Below, in pieces: positions 45,681-54,292 of a stretch of DNA of 64,000 nt. Made by a program: the position numbers and the translations under genes. This DNA is from Diplocloster modestus (GTDB lineage Bacteria; Bacillota; Clostridia; Lachnospirales; Lachnospiraceae), in assembly GCF_019042245.1 (NCBI RefSeq), contig NZ_JAHQCX010000001.1:551559-615558 (forward strand), written 5' to 3'. The notes beneath the pieces were generated by a model, which saw only the letters and a program-made list of their open reading frames with translations, was not told the origin of the DNA and ran no database searches. Positions within the stretch are counted from its first letter, which is position 1, and every line of letters starts with the position of its first letter.

Positions 45681-48320
45681 GTACGTAGGTATCAGCATGA
45701 TTTCGTGGGCCCACAGCGGCAGGGATGCCAGGCACAGCAGGCGGCCCCATTCTCCGTGGGATAGTTTCGCAGTGCCGAACATGGTCACCAGGGAGGGAAT
45801 CTCTGTTACGGAGAACTGCAGCAGAAAACCGAGGACGAAGGAAAGGATCATCAGTTTGTTGTTGAACAGTCCGATCTTGAATACAGATTCCTCCACATTG
45901 CGCATACCGATCGCATGGAAGAGCTGGGAAAGGCCCAGCACGGTAAAAGCATAGGTCTGTGCTCTGGCCAGCAGATCCGGGACTGCCAGAACCGTCATGA
46001 TATTCGTCATAGTAAATTCCGCATGGTTGACCTGAAGGTAGACATAGGGAATCGTCATAAAGGCAACCAGGCTGATCAGAGCAATCAGTGTACCGTAAAA
46101 TAGGGTGCAGAACAGCCCGCCGTGGGCGAAGAGATTCTCCTTCGGATTCCGGGGCGGCCGGGACATCAGCAGTTTCTTATCGTTTTCGTCCACACCGAGA
46201 GCCAGAGCGGGCAGTGAGTCTGTGATCAGATTGATCCACAGGATATGACTGGCTTTCAGCGGACTGGGCAGTCCGATCAGGATGGATAAAAACATTGTAA
46301 TGATCTCTCCGAAATTGGAGGAGAGCAAAAACAGTATAGATTTCTTTATATTTTCATAAATCCCCCGGCCTTCGGAGATCGCCTTTTCAATCGTGGCGAA
46401 ATTATCGTCCGTCAGGATCAGGTCGGAGGCGTTCTTGGCCACATCTGTGCCGTTCATTCCCATGGCGATTCCAATATCCGCTGTCTTCAGGGAGGGCGCG
46501 TCGTTTACGCCGTCTCCCGTCATTGCCACGATATTGCCCAGAGATTTAAACGCTTTGACAATCCGCACTTTATGTTCCGAAGATACCCTGGCGAAGACAG
46601 TTATATTCTTAATCTTGGAAGGCAGTTCCGCTTCCGGAATCTTATCCAGCTCCGCGCCTTCCATGCACTGTTTGGGCTGATCGGCGATTCCGATATCCCT
46701 GGCAATCGCATAGGCTGTGTTGACATGATCACCGGTGATCATCACCGTGCGCACCGAAGCATGCCGGAACTGTTGTACCGCGTCGTAGACTTCTGGCCGT
46801 ACCGGATCAATCATTCCGACCAAGCCGACAAAAGTCATGCCCTTTTCCACAAGAGATGTACTGTCCCGGCGCATAGCGAGAGCCAGTACCCGCAGGGCAT
46901 CCGCCGACATATGATTCATAGCGGAAAGGATTTCTTTTCGGTGTCCGGCTGTCAGGGGCACCGATTTTCCATGCAGAAGAATATGAGTACAGCGCTCCAG
47001 AATTACATCTCCGGCTCCTTTGGTAAAGGAGATGGTGGTGCCGGAGCTGCGGTGCATGGTCGTCATCATTTTTCGGGAGGAATCAAAAGGAAGTTCATTC
47101 ATCCGCGGCATTCGGTGCTCCAGCACGGGTTTGGATTTATGGCATTTGATTCCCATCTCGACCAGGGCCAGTTCGGTGGGATCTCCGATCCGTCTGGAAT
47201 CTTCCACTGTGGCATCGCTGCAGAGAACCAGCCCTTCCACCAGATAGCGGTATTTCTCATCGTCCAATTCTTCCGTCGTATGAAATTCCAGATTTACAAA
47301 GCTTCGAACCACCGTCATTTTATTCTGAGTCAGAGTCCCGGTCTTGTCCGAGCAGACGATGCTCACTGCGCCAAGTGTTTCCACCGATGGGAGCCGCCGG
47401 ACGATCGTATGTACTTTTACCATACGTGACACACTGAGAGCCAGTACGATGGTGACAATGGCAGGGAGTCCCTCTGGAACTGCTGCTACCGCCAGAGAGA
47501 TCGCCGTAAGCAGCATATCGAAAATATTCCGGTGCTGCAGTATAGCGATGCCGAATAACGCCACGCACAGGAATACCGCCACGATACTGAGTAGTTTACC
47601 CAGATCAGCCAGCCGTTTCTGCAGCGGGGTGGGCTCATTATGGGTGCGGGATATCATACCCGCGATCCGGCCGATCTCCGTGTGCATTCCGGTTGCGGTG
47701 ACTAAGCCGCTGCCTCTTCCATATACGATGCTGGTGGACATATAGGCCATATTTCTGCGGTCGCCCAGAGGAAGTTCTTTGGAGGCCAGAAAGCCGGAAT
47801 CTTTCTCTATGGGATGTGACTCACCGGTGAGAGCGGATTCTTCGATCTTCAGACTGGCGGAGGAGATGAGACGCAGGTCTGCGGGAATCTGCCGTCCGGC
47901 TTCCAGGATCACCAGATCACCCGGCACCAATTCCTCAGACGGGATCTCATAGGTCTGTCCCTCTCTTTTTACCAGAGCGGTCGGGCTTGTCAGCTTTTTC
48001 AGCGCATCCAGCGCCTTTTGCGCCTTTCCCTCCTGGATGACACCGACAATGGAATTCAGCAGGATTACAGCCATAATGATCGTAGTATCTCCGAATTCCC
48101 GAAGCAGCATGGAGACGCCCGCTGCAACAAAGAGAACGAAAATCAGAGGTTCGTTCAGCTGCTCCAGAAACATCTGGGCAGAGGATTTCGGCTTTTCCTC
48201 CGCCAATGCGTTTTTACCATATTCCTGTAGTCTGGCCGCCGCCTCCACTTCTGTCAGCCCGGCGGAGGTATTGGCTCTCAGATCTTTTGTAAGTTCCGGT
48301 ATTGGTTTCCTTTCGAACAT
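45597..48320 (-). CDS. Cation-translocating P-type ATPase, Ca2+ (SERCA/PMCA-like) type
   Basis: A 907-residue P2-type ATPase. The N-terminal cation-ATPase domain has GLTEVEAAARLQEYGKNAL. The actuator carries TGES in ESALTGESHPIEKD. TM4 has the ion site region AAVPEGLPAIV. The phosphorylation site is SDKTGTLTQNKM (Asp about residue 323). The hinge is MTGDGVNDAPSLKTADIGIAMG. The C-terminal cation-ATPase domain follows with six TM segments, including ILWINLITDSLPALALGVDENDK. Residue patterns fit bacterial Ca2+ exporters. The start at 48320 has AAAGGAG upstream; the frame is open 9 codons further. The C-terminal tail overlaps the EamA gene. Confidence 0.93.
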   Translation of the reverse strand: MFERKPIPELTKDLRANTSAGLTEVEAAARLQEYGKNALAEEKPKSSAQMFLEQLNEPLIFVLFVAAGVSMLLREFGDTTIIMAVILLNSIVGVIQEGKAQKALDALKKLTSPTALVKREGQTYEIPSEELVPGDLVILEAGRQIPADLRLISSASLKIEESALTGESHPIEKDSGFLASKELPLGDRRNMAYMSTSIVYGRGSGLVTATGMHTEIGRIAGMISRTHNEPTPLQKRLADLGKLLSIVAVFLCVALFGIAILQHRNIFDMLLTAISLAVAAVPEGLPAIVTIVLALSVSRMVKVHTIVRRLPSVETLGAVSIVCSDKTGTLTQNKMTVVRSFVNLEFHTTEELDDEKYRYLVEGLVLCSDATVEDSRRIGDPTELALVEMGIKCHKSKPVLEHRMPRMNELPFDSSRKMMTTMHRSSGTTISFTKGAGDVILERCTHILLHGKSVPLTAGHRKEILSAMNHMSADALRVLALAMRRDSTSLVEKGMTFVGLVGMIDPVRPEVYDAVQQFRHASVRTVMITGDHVNTAYAIARDIGIADQPKQCMEGAELDKIPEAELPSKIKNITVFARVSSEHKVRIVKAFKSLGNIVAMTGDGVNDAPSLKTADIGIAMGMNGTDVAKNASDLILTDDNFATIEKAISEGRGIYENIKKSILFLLSSNFGEIITMFLSILIGLPSPLKASHILWINLITDSLPALALGVDENDKKLLMSRPPRNPKENLFAHGGLFCTLFYGTLIALISLVAFMTIPYVYLQVNHAEFTMTNIMTVLAVPDLLARAQTYAFTVLGLSQLFHAIGMRNVEESVFKIGLFNNKLMILSFVLGFLLQFSVTEIPSLVTMFGTAKLSHGEWGRLLCLASLPLWAHEIMLIPTYLSVRKKHSADDQNGTGESHVGNFFTQN

Positions 48321-48689
48321 CGTTCCACACTCCTTTTCCTTATGCACTAATGTATGCGGACAGGTTGTGGATTATGTCCTCGCTTTTGGAGGGTATTCCG
48401 GCGTTGGGGAATCAAAGTGGCAGGTCAGAGGGATTCGTCTGGCAGTTTATTTTCGTGGCCGGTATGCCGGTTATCGGCGAGAAGTTACATATGGCGTTTT
48501 TACAGGTTCCGTGGCTTGGCAGGGAAGAGACGGCGTTTTGGGGCACTGGTTATCGTGTTTGTCTGGCAGAAGCTGGGGTATGTGATGGTCATTATGACAT
48601 TCTCCGTCGGATCCAATTCCAAGAATCCCTATTGAAAATAATCCCTTAAGGAAGTATAATTTTTACATACAATGTGAAGGAGACCGGCT
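48321..48689 (+). pseudogene. Non-coding stretch with a possible decayed membrane-protein fragment
   Basis: Between the divergent P-type ATPase and ParA genes no intact gene is convincing. Translations in different plus frames give pieces that look coding: a segment reading VWQFIFVAGMPVIGEKLHM near 48440-48500 and one reading FGALVIVFVWQKLGYVMVIM near 48535-48600. The second resembles the conserved inner-membrane loop of carbohydrate ABC permeases. A frameshifted remnant is possible; chance cannot be excluded. The ParA start follows with GAAGGAG. Confidence 0.3.
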
Positions 48690-49481
48690 ATGGGAGATAC
48701 GAAAGTATTATGCTTTGCCAATAATAAGGGCGGAAGCGGTAAGTCCACCACCTGTTCGAATGTTGGATTCGGGTTGACAAAACTGGGATATAAGGTGCTG
48801 CTGGTGGATGGGGATATGCAGATGAACCTGACGCTTTCCTTTTTTACGGAGGAGGAGGCTTTGGGGTTCGCCAGTGGGAACCAGAACCTGTATCATGCGA
48901 TTCGGAATCAGAATGATCTGGAGCACTATGTGCAGCATACCCGTTATGAAGGGCTGGATTTGATCCCTTCTTCCACACTGATGAGCGGGATCGAATATGA
49001 GTTGTTTACAAAATGGCAGAGGGAATATATTTTGAAGAAGTGTCTGCGGACAGTACTGGATTCAGGGAAATATGATTATATTCTTATTGATGCGCCGCCG
49101 ACTCTGGGCGGATGGGTTATGAATATCCTAGCCGCTTCGCATTTTTTGATCATACCGGTGGAGGCCAGCCCCTGGGGATTATTTGGACTGGCTAACATGT
49201 TTGAGTTTTTAAGTGAGGTAAAGGAGATCACTCCGGACCTGAGACTGATGGGAATTGCGGTAACAAAGGTGGATACCAGAAAGAACTATTTTAAGCAGAC
49301 GTTGGAAACACTGCAGGAAATGGATGATGTCCACTTATTTGATACATATATCCGGGTGGACAGCTCGATCGAATGGGCGCAGGATAACAGTCAGCCTGTG
49401 ATAGCTTTTAAGCAGAGCAGCAGAAGTGCACAGGAGTATATGGAACTAACGAAGGAGGTAGTGAAAATTGCCAGTAGGTAA
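48690..49481 (+). CDS. ParA-family ATPase
   Basis: A 263-residue deviant-Walker ATPase of the ParA/MinD/McdA group. The Walker A motif is NNKGGSGKSTTCSNV, with the signature Lys at the KGGSGK position that marks ParA proteins, and a switch region DYILIDAPPTLGGWV. It lacks an N-terminal HTH, so it is the small type used for positioning of cellular cargo as well as for plasmid partition. A 143-residue partner overlaps its 3' end by 14 nt. No ParB-type protein or parS-like repeats were seen, so chromosome or plasmid segregation is not supported. It is likely a cargo-positioning ATPase; the cargo is unknown. Confidence 0.88.
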   Translation: MGDTKVLCFANNKGGSGKSTTCSNVGFGLTKLGYKVLLVDGDMQMNLTLSFFTEEEALGFASGNQNLYHAIRNQNDLEHYVQHTRYEGLDLIPSSTLMSGIEYELFTKWQREYILKKCLRTVLDSGKYDYILIDAPPTLGGWVMNILAASHFLIIPVEASPWGLFGLANMFEFLSEVKEITPDLRLMGIAVTKVDTRKNYFKQTLETLQEMDDVHLFDTYIRVDSSIEWAQDNSQPVIAFKQSSRSAQEYMELTKEVVKIASR

Positions 49482-49899
49482 AGGAAGTATTCAAAGGGCG
49501 AATCAGATCGCAAAAGAACAGGATCTGAAAACGGAAGAAAAAGTGGTCGAAAAGCCGGAAGGGAGCGACGTGGAAGTGGCTAAAGCAGAGGTGAGCGAAA
49601 AAGAAACTGCCGTTTCGGATAAAAAAGAGGGAACAGCGGTAAAAACCGTGGCAAAGGCAGCGGAAACAGCTGCGAAAGCGGCAGCCAAGCCGGTGGAAAC
49701 AGCTGGGAAAGCAGCAGCCAAACCGGCAGCTAAGAAGCCCGCGGCGAAAAAACCTGCCGCGAAAAAACCGGCTGCAGCAAAGGAAAAAGTTGAAACCGCA
49801 GTCACTCAGCCGGCAGAGAAGAAGTCCGATAATATTCATGAGAAAAAATTTGAAGTTATCTCAAATCTCAGATGTGATTTGCCGACTTATCTTCTTTAA
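49468..49899 (+). CDS. Lys/Ala-rich partner protein of the ParA ATPase
   Basis: A 143-residue, highly charged protein with a TTG start at 49468, chosen because AGGAGG lies 9 nt upstream and the frame overlaps the ParA 3' end. The order is: a basic N-terminal peptide (MPVGKGSIQRANQIAKEQ); an acidic linker; an H1-like Ala/Lys/Pro repeat (AAKKPAAKKPAAKKPAAAKE, about 85-105); and a hydrophobic C-terminal peptide (FEVISNLRCDLPTYLL). No globular domain is apparent. Short basic N-terminal peptides in ParA partners commonly stimulate ATPase activity, so it may be a McdB-like adaptor linking ParA to cargo. The H1-like repeat could bind DNA or polyanions. The family was not recognised by name. Confidence 0.78.
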   Translation: MPVGKGSIQRANQIAKEQDLKTEEKVVEKPEGSDVEVAKAEVSEKETAVSDKKEGTAVKTVAKAAETAAKAAAKPVETAGKAAAKPAAKKPAAKKPAAKKPAAAKEKVETAVTQPAEKKSDNIHEKKFEVISNLRCDLPTYLL

Positions 49900-49918
49900 T
49901 GATTAAATTATAGAGTAT

Positions 49919-49957
49919 AAAAAACTGTGTTGCGTTAGACGTGATACAGTTTTTTTG
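49919..49957 (+). terminator. Terminator after the ParA pair
   Basis: AAAAAACTGT pairs with ACAGTTTTTTT around a loop of about 17 nt. Confidence 0.8.
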
Positions 49958-49981
49958 TCTATTGTTCTCACGAATGAATGA

Positions 49982-50632
49982 TTTACCTGGTGGACGCCTT
50001 ATTGCATTGCTGAAGTAGAGCCGCAAGAGATAACAGTCACCATAGTAGGATATCATTATCCCAGAAAGCTGTTTCTGTTTCTAAGAGAGCGTTATGGTGC
50101 TGAGATTAAAGAAACATATCCAGGTATTTATTATATTCATGGCTTTTTGTTCCCACTTCAGGTGTTGGTGACAAGAGAACTATCAAAAGAGGAAAATATC
50201 TGGCTTAGCCGGCTGCATAGTGATCTGCAGCTGCATGAGGATATTGAGCCGCTGGCAAAAGCCTATAAAGGGATGGAAAAGAACCCGCTGTACGCAGCTG
50301 CGATGGACCTGATCGTACGGGCGAACTGGAAAAAGTATCAGGAGGGAAAAGAAATGTGTGAAGCACTGCGCGAACTATTCGCGGATGAATTGTCCGAGAG
50401 AGAAAACCAGGGAATCGGTAAAGGTATAGAAAAAGGTATAGCACAGGGAATAGAAAAAGGAAAGATAGACGATATTCTGGAATTACTGGCAGAGCTTGGG
50501 CCAGTTCCAGATAGGCTGCGCAAAAAAATTACCTCTCAGTCTGATTGCGATATCTTAACCAAATGGTTGAAACTTGCGGCAAAGTCGTCGAGCATTGAAG
50601 ATTTTACCAACAATATGACTCAAGCTAAGTGA
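49982..50632 (+). pseudogene. N-terminally truncated Rpn-like (PD-(D/E)XK nuclease/transposase) protein
   Basis: The frame is open from 49982 (after a TGA) to the stop at 50632, but no proper start codon lies near its beginning; the first candidate is a TTG at 50147. The translated text is continuous with gut-Firmicute proteins of the Rpn/PDDEXK-nuclease-transposase type: ITVTIVGYHYPRKLFLFLRE, YYIHGFLFPLQVLVTRELSK, then ANWKKYQEGKEMCEALRELF and a Gly-Ile-Glu-Lys heptad-like stretch (GIGKGIEKGIAQGIEKG). The missing N terminus should hold the nuclease core, so it is probably inactive. If expressed from the TTG it would give 161 residues. Confidence 0.6.
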
Positions 50633-50686
50633 TTTATGGCTTATTTCGATGCTTGTGGATTTCTGTTGTTTTTTGTGGAATTGATC

Positions 50687-50715
50687 TTGATAAATCGGAC
50701 AAAGAATGTTATAAT
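50687..50715 (+). promoter_or_regulatory. Sigma-A promoter of the alcohol dehydrogenase gene
   Basis: TTGATA (50687-50692), 17-nt spacer, TATAAT (50710-50715), 48 nt before the ATG. Confidence 0.85.
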
Positions 50716-50762
50716 ATTCACAATGCAACGAAAATGCTTATTTCTGGGAAGGAAGAGAAAAC

Positions 50763-51908
50763 ATGAAGAGTTTTGATATCAAGACAAAAATCTATTTTGG
50801 TGAGAACTCCCTGGACAGACTGGTTGATATTCCTTATAAAAAAGTTATGATTATTACCGATCCGTTTGTGGTGCAGAGCGGAATGATCAAATTGATTACG
50901 TATCGTCTGGACAGCGGCGATATAGAGTTTGATATTTTTAAAGACGTGGTACCGGATCCCCCTATCGAGAAAATCGTGACGGGCGTTCAGGCTGTCGTTG
51001 GGTACAAGCCTCAGGCGCTGATCGCAGTAGGCGGCGGTTCTGCCATCGACTCCGCTAAGGCGATTAAGGATTTTGCCTTAAAGACAGGAGAATTGGATGA
51101 ACTGGCGCTGATCGCGGTTCCTACCACCAGTGGGACAGGCTCGGAAGTAACTTCTTTTTCAGTAATTACGGACACACAGAGCCATGTAAAATACCCGCTG
51201 GTCGCTGAATCGCTGATCCCTACCGAAGCGATTCTGGATGCGGAACTGGTTCGCAGTGTTCCACCGGCGGTTACGGCAGATACCGGCATGGATGTATTTA
51301 CCCATGCATTGGAAGCTTATGTGAGTATCAATAATAATGAGTTTTCGGCAGCTTTGGCCGAGAAAGCTATTGAAATATGCGGGGTATTCCTGTTAAGAGC
51401 TTTTCTGGACGGCAATGATACCCATGCAAGGCAGAAGATGCATGTCGCCTCCTGTCTTGCCGGTCTGGCGTTTAATTCCGCGTCCCTTGGTCTGAATCAC
51501 GGTATGGCACATCAGCTGGGAGCGAATTTCCATGTTCCGCATGGCCGGGCCAATGCTATGCTGCTGCCTCACATTATTGAATTTAACAGTGATATTAATA
51601 TCCACAGCCGCAGCAGAAAGGATTATCTGCCGCAGGTAAAAAAATATGTGAATATTGCTAAAATTCTGGGACTTCAGAACTTTAACACCATCACCACCGT
51701 CCGGGCACTGGTAAACTGGGTGCAGTTCATGCTGAAGGAAATGGATATTCCGTTATCCATGTCCCAGTACGGCAAATGTACGGAAGAGGAGTATATGTCA
51801 AAGATCAGCATCATGGCAGAAGCTGCGCTGGCAGACAGCTGTACCGCTACAAACCCCCGGATCCCTAATAAAGCGGATGTCATGGATATCTATCGTAATC
51901 TCTGGTAA
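50763..51908 (+). CDS. Iron-containing alcohol dehydrogenase, PduQ/EutG-like
   Basis: A 381-residue Fe-ADH that interconverts alcohols and aldehydes with NAD(H). The nucleotide-binding loop is IAVGGGSAIDSAKAIKD, and PTTSGTGSEVTSFSVI follows. Iron-ligand residues are visible in ADTGMDVFTHALEAY, GLNHGMAHQLG and NFHVPHGRANAMLLPHI. Length and motifs fit 1-propanol dehydrogenase-like enzymes (PduQ) and other butanol/propanol dehydrogenases. No microcompartment shell genes are in the window, so a free cytoplasmic fermentative role is more likely. AAGGAAGAG precedes the ATG. It is a single gene. Confidence 0.9.
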   Translation: MKSFDIKTKIYFGENSLDRLVDIPYKKVMIITDPFVVQSGMIKLITYRLDSGDIEFDIFKDVVPDPPIEKIVTGVQAVVGYKPQALIAVGGGSAIDSAKAIKDFALKTGELDELALIAVPTTSGTGSEVTSFSVITDTQSHVKYPLVAESLIPTEAILDAELVRSVPPAVTADTGMDVFTHALEAYVSINNNEFSAALAEKAIEICGVFLLRAFLDGNDTHARQKMHVASCLAGLAFNSASLGLNHGMAHQLGANFHVPHGRANAMLLPHIIEFNSDINIHSRSRKDYLPQVKKYVNIAKILGLQNFNTITTVRALVNWVQFMLKEMDIPLSMSQYGKCTEEEYMSKISIMAEAALADSCTATNPRIPNKADVMDIYRNLW

Positions 51909-51971
51909 ATAGACTTACATACTGAAGCCGTAATGGCAATCACGATCTGTTAAGCATAAGAAAATGAAAGA

Positions 51972-52018
51972 GGAGTCAACAGACATAGCTGTACAGGCTA
52001 TGGATGTTGACTCCTGTT
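51972..52018. terminator. Bidirectional terminator between the dehydrogenase and the hypothetical gene
   Basis: AGGAGTCAACA pairs with TGTTGACTCCT, with an inner CATAGC / GCTATG, followed by GTTTATAT. Confidence 0.75.
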
Positions 52019-52049
52019 TATATAGACAAAACTACCATTACATACTGGA

Positions 52050-52433
52050 TTACTCGGTTCTGGATATCAACTGACAGTATACAAATACATTTTCAATCTT
52101 TTTCGCCTCACTGCCAAAATAAGGATTAATGACCGGCTGGCTCTCAGAAGGCATAATATAGAGCCGGAATATCAGACCATCCTGCCCTACCTCCATCTGC
52201 TGTGCATTCGTATATTCGAATTGCTTCTTTTCCACATGCAGATAGGTGTATATGATGTTTTCAATATTTGTGTTTTCGAAGCAGCATATCATATCCTCTT
52301 CCCGGTGCAGATCCATGATCGCTTTGACCTCGCCGAAAGTCAGATTGACCACGCGGTATGAACCCTGAGAGATCGCAGAAGGCAGCGATTTGTCATCCAA
52401 TAAAAATAGAGGATGTTTTAGAGTGCTTGTCAT
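52050..52433 (-). CDS. Hypothetical protein, 127 residues
   Basis: No family recognised. From the ATG at 52433 (preceded by AAAGGGGG; the frame is open 26 codons upstream but through A+T-rich DNA) it encodes a soluble acidic protein. Features: VVNLTFGEVKAIMDLHREED, TNIENIIYTYLHVEKKQFEYT and LIFRLYIMPSESQPVINPYFG, a mix of beta strands and one helix. No signal peptide or TM segment. It could be a small ligand-binding or regulatory protein. It is divergent from the solute-binding protein gene, with three 20-bp tandem motifs in between. Confidence 0.65.
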   Translation of the reverse strand: MTSTLKHPLFLLDDKSLPSAISQGSYRVVNLTFGEVKAIMDLHREEDMICCFENTNIENIIYTYLHVEKKQFEYTNAQQMEVGQDGLIFRLYIMPSESQPVINPYFGSEAKKIENVFVYCQLISRTE

Positions 52434-52749
52434 AAGAATTCCCCCTTTTATTATATAAGAATAAAATATTATCTTTCTAAATTCAGTATAATATAAAAAA
52501 GTTGGATACACAACAATTGTTATTTTTTAAACTGGAATGTTATTTTTTAAACCAGCTTGTTATTTTTTTGACCACATAATTTTGATTATTAAGAAGAATC
52601 AATGAATTATGTACTGCAAGTTTGTTTATAAAATTTACATCGCAGGCGGATGTTAAGCAAAATAAAAACAGAAAATGTGGATAAGATGGAAAAATTTTTC
52701 TCATACTATAAGCGAATACAAGCTTATGTAAGAAAGAGAGGGCATCTTT
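52434..52749 (+). other. Divergent intergenic region with three 20-bp tandem motifs
   Basis: TGTTATTTTTT recurs at 52518, 52538 and 52558, exactly 20 bp (about two helical turns) apart, with flanking AAAC or GACC. The rest is A+T-rich. Candidate binding sites for a regulator of the divergent genes, or intrinsically bent upstream DNA. Confidence 0.65.
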
Positions 52750-54165
52750 GTGAAAAGGTTAAAAAAATTGACGGTTGTCACAATGCTGATTGCGGTACTG
52801 GCAGGCACTCTGACTGCCTGCAGTAAAGAAAAGAAACCGGAAAACGGGCAGCAGAATACAAATCAAAATGATACAGCACAGAATAATACCAATACGGACA
52901 ATAACCAGGCAGCAAATGGAAAAGGCCGTGTATATTATCTGAATTTTAAGCCCGAGGTTGCGGATGTCTGGGAAAAGATAGCTGCAGAATACACCAAAGA
53001 GACCGGCGTATCGGTCAAGGTGGTTACTGCAGCCAGCGGAGAATATGAAAAGACCTTAAAGTCTGAAATGGCAAAGAAAGAAGCGCCCACCCTGTTCCAT
53101 ATCAATGGGCCGGTCGGATATCAGACCTGGAAAGATTACACCATGGATTTGAAAGATACCAATCTGTACAGCTGGCTGAATACTCCGGATCTGGCCATAT
53201 CGGAAGGCGGAGGAGTTTACGGAGTACCATTTGTTGTAGAGGGCTATGGTATTATCTATAACGACGATATCATGCAAAAATATTTTGCACTGAGTGACAA
53301 GGCAGTAGATGTAACCGGTGTGGATCAGATCAATAATTTCACAACTCTAAAAGCCGTCGCCGAGGATATGACGGCGAAAAAAGATCAGTTGGGAATTAAA
53401 GGTGTATTTGCCTCCACTTCATTTTCCGCAGGAAATGACTGGAGATGGCAGACCCATCTGATGAACCTTCCGATGTATTATGAATTTAAAGACAGCGGTA
53501 ACAAAAACCCGGACACCATTGAGTTTTCTTACAACGAGAATTTTAAAAATATATTTGACCTGTATTTGAACAATTCTCCGACTGCTCCGGAAGCACTGGG
53601 AAGCAAATCCGTGGATGACTCCATGGGCGAATTCGCCCGGGGAGAGGCAGCTATGGTACAAAATGGAAACTGGGGCTGGAGTGAGGTACAGAAAGCGGAA
53701 GGCAATACGGTAAAAGAAGAAAACATCAAGTTCCTGCCCATCTATATCGGTGTGGAGGGAGAAGAAAAACAGGGACTTTGTATCGGAACGGAAAATTTCT
53801 TAAGTGTAAACAGCCAGGTGTCGGCAGACGATCAAAAGGCTTCCATCGATTTTATGGAATGGGTGTTCAGCTCTGATAAGGGAAAAGAATTTGTGGCGAA
53901 AGACCTGGGCTTTATCACTCCATTCAGCACCTTTGAGGATGCGGAAAAACCGGTGGATCCTCTGGCAAAGGAAGTGGACCGCTATATGAAGAATGGGGAT
54001 CTGTATACGGTAACCTGGGATTTTACCGCCTTCCCCAGCCAGGAATTCAAAAACATGCTGGGCGCGGATCTGCTTTCTTACGCGCAGGGCAATCTGAAAT
54101 GGGAAGAGCTGGTTACGAATACCACCCGGAACTGGGCGGATGAAAAGGAAATGTCAGCTCAATAA
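52750..54165 (+). CDS. ABC transporter extracellular solute-binding lipoprotein (MalE-like)
   Basis: A 471-residue solute-binding protein of family 1. It starts with GTG at 52750 (GAGAGG upstream). The signal peptide MKRLKKLTVVTMLIAVLAG ends in TLTAC (lipobox, Cys24), followed by an Asn/Gln-rich linker (QQNTNQNDTAQNNTNTDNNQ). The two-lobed domain has typical text such as VVEGYGIIYNDDIMQKYF and AAMVQNGNWGW. It would capture a sugar, probably maltodextrin given the downstream permeases and malQ, at the outer membrane face. A hairpin at 54209-54242 separates it from the permeases, giving the usual excess of binding protein. Confidence 0.92.
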   Translation: MKRLKKLTVVTMLIAVLAGTLTACSKEKKPENGQQNTNQNDTAQNNTNTDNNQAANGKGRVYYLNFKPEVADVWEKIAAEYTKETGVSVKVVTAASGEYEKTLKSEMAKKEAPTLFHINGPVGYQTWKDYTMDLKDTNLYSWLNTPDLAISEGGGVYGVPFVVEGYGIIYNDDIMQKYFALSDKAVDVTGVDQINNFTTLKAVAEDMTAKKDQLGIKGVFASTSFSAGNDWRWQTHLMNLPMYYEFKDSGNKNPDTIEFSYNENFKNIFDLYLNNSPTAPEALGSKSVDDSMGEFARGEAAMVQNGNWGWSEVQKAEGNTVKEENIKFLPIYIGVEGEEKQGLCIGTENFLSVNSQVSADDQKASIDFMEWVFSSDKGKEFVAKDLGFITPFSTFEDAEKPVDPLAKEVDRYMKNGDLYTVTWDFTAFPSQEFKNMLGADLLSYAQGNLKWEELVTNTTRNWADEKEMSAQ

Positions 54166-54208
54166 AAGCCGTCTGTCAGGCGGGGTATTCAAAAGAGAAA
54201 ATGTCGAG

Positions 54209-54245
54209 AAGGGTGAGTACCGATGGAAGAATGCTCACCCTTTTT
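54209..54245 (+). terminator. Attenuator-like hairpin between binding protein and permeases
   Basis: AAGGGTGAG (54209-54217) pairs with CTCACCCTT (54234-54242) and runs into TTTTT. Partial termination here would lower permease expression relative to the binding protein. Confidence 0.85.
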
Positions 54246-54292
54246 CCGAGCATCCATACAAACAGACCTATAAAGAAAAGGAGAAGTAATTT

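Noticed and set aside
48690-49481. ParA as a sign of an integrated plasmid
   Set aside because: No ParB, parS-like iterons, replication or conjugation genes nearby; the surroundings are ordinary chromosome.
50763-51908. PduQ-like dehydrogenase plus ParA pair as evidence for a bacterial microcompartment
   Set aside because: No shell-protein genes or encapsulation peptides seen; adjacency alone is too weak.
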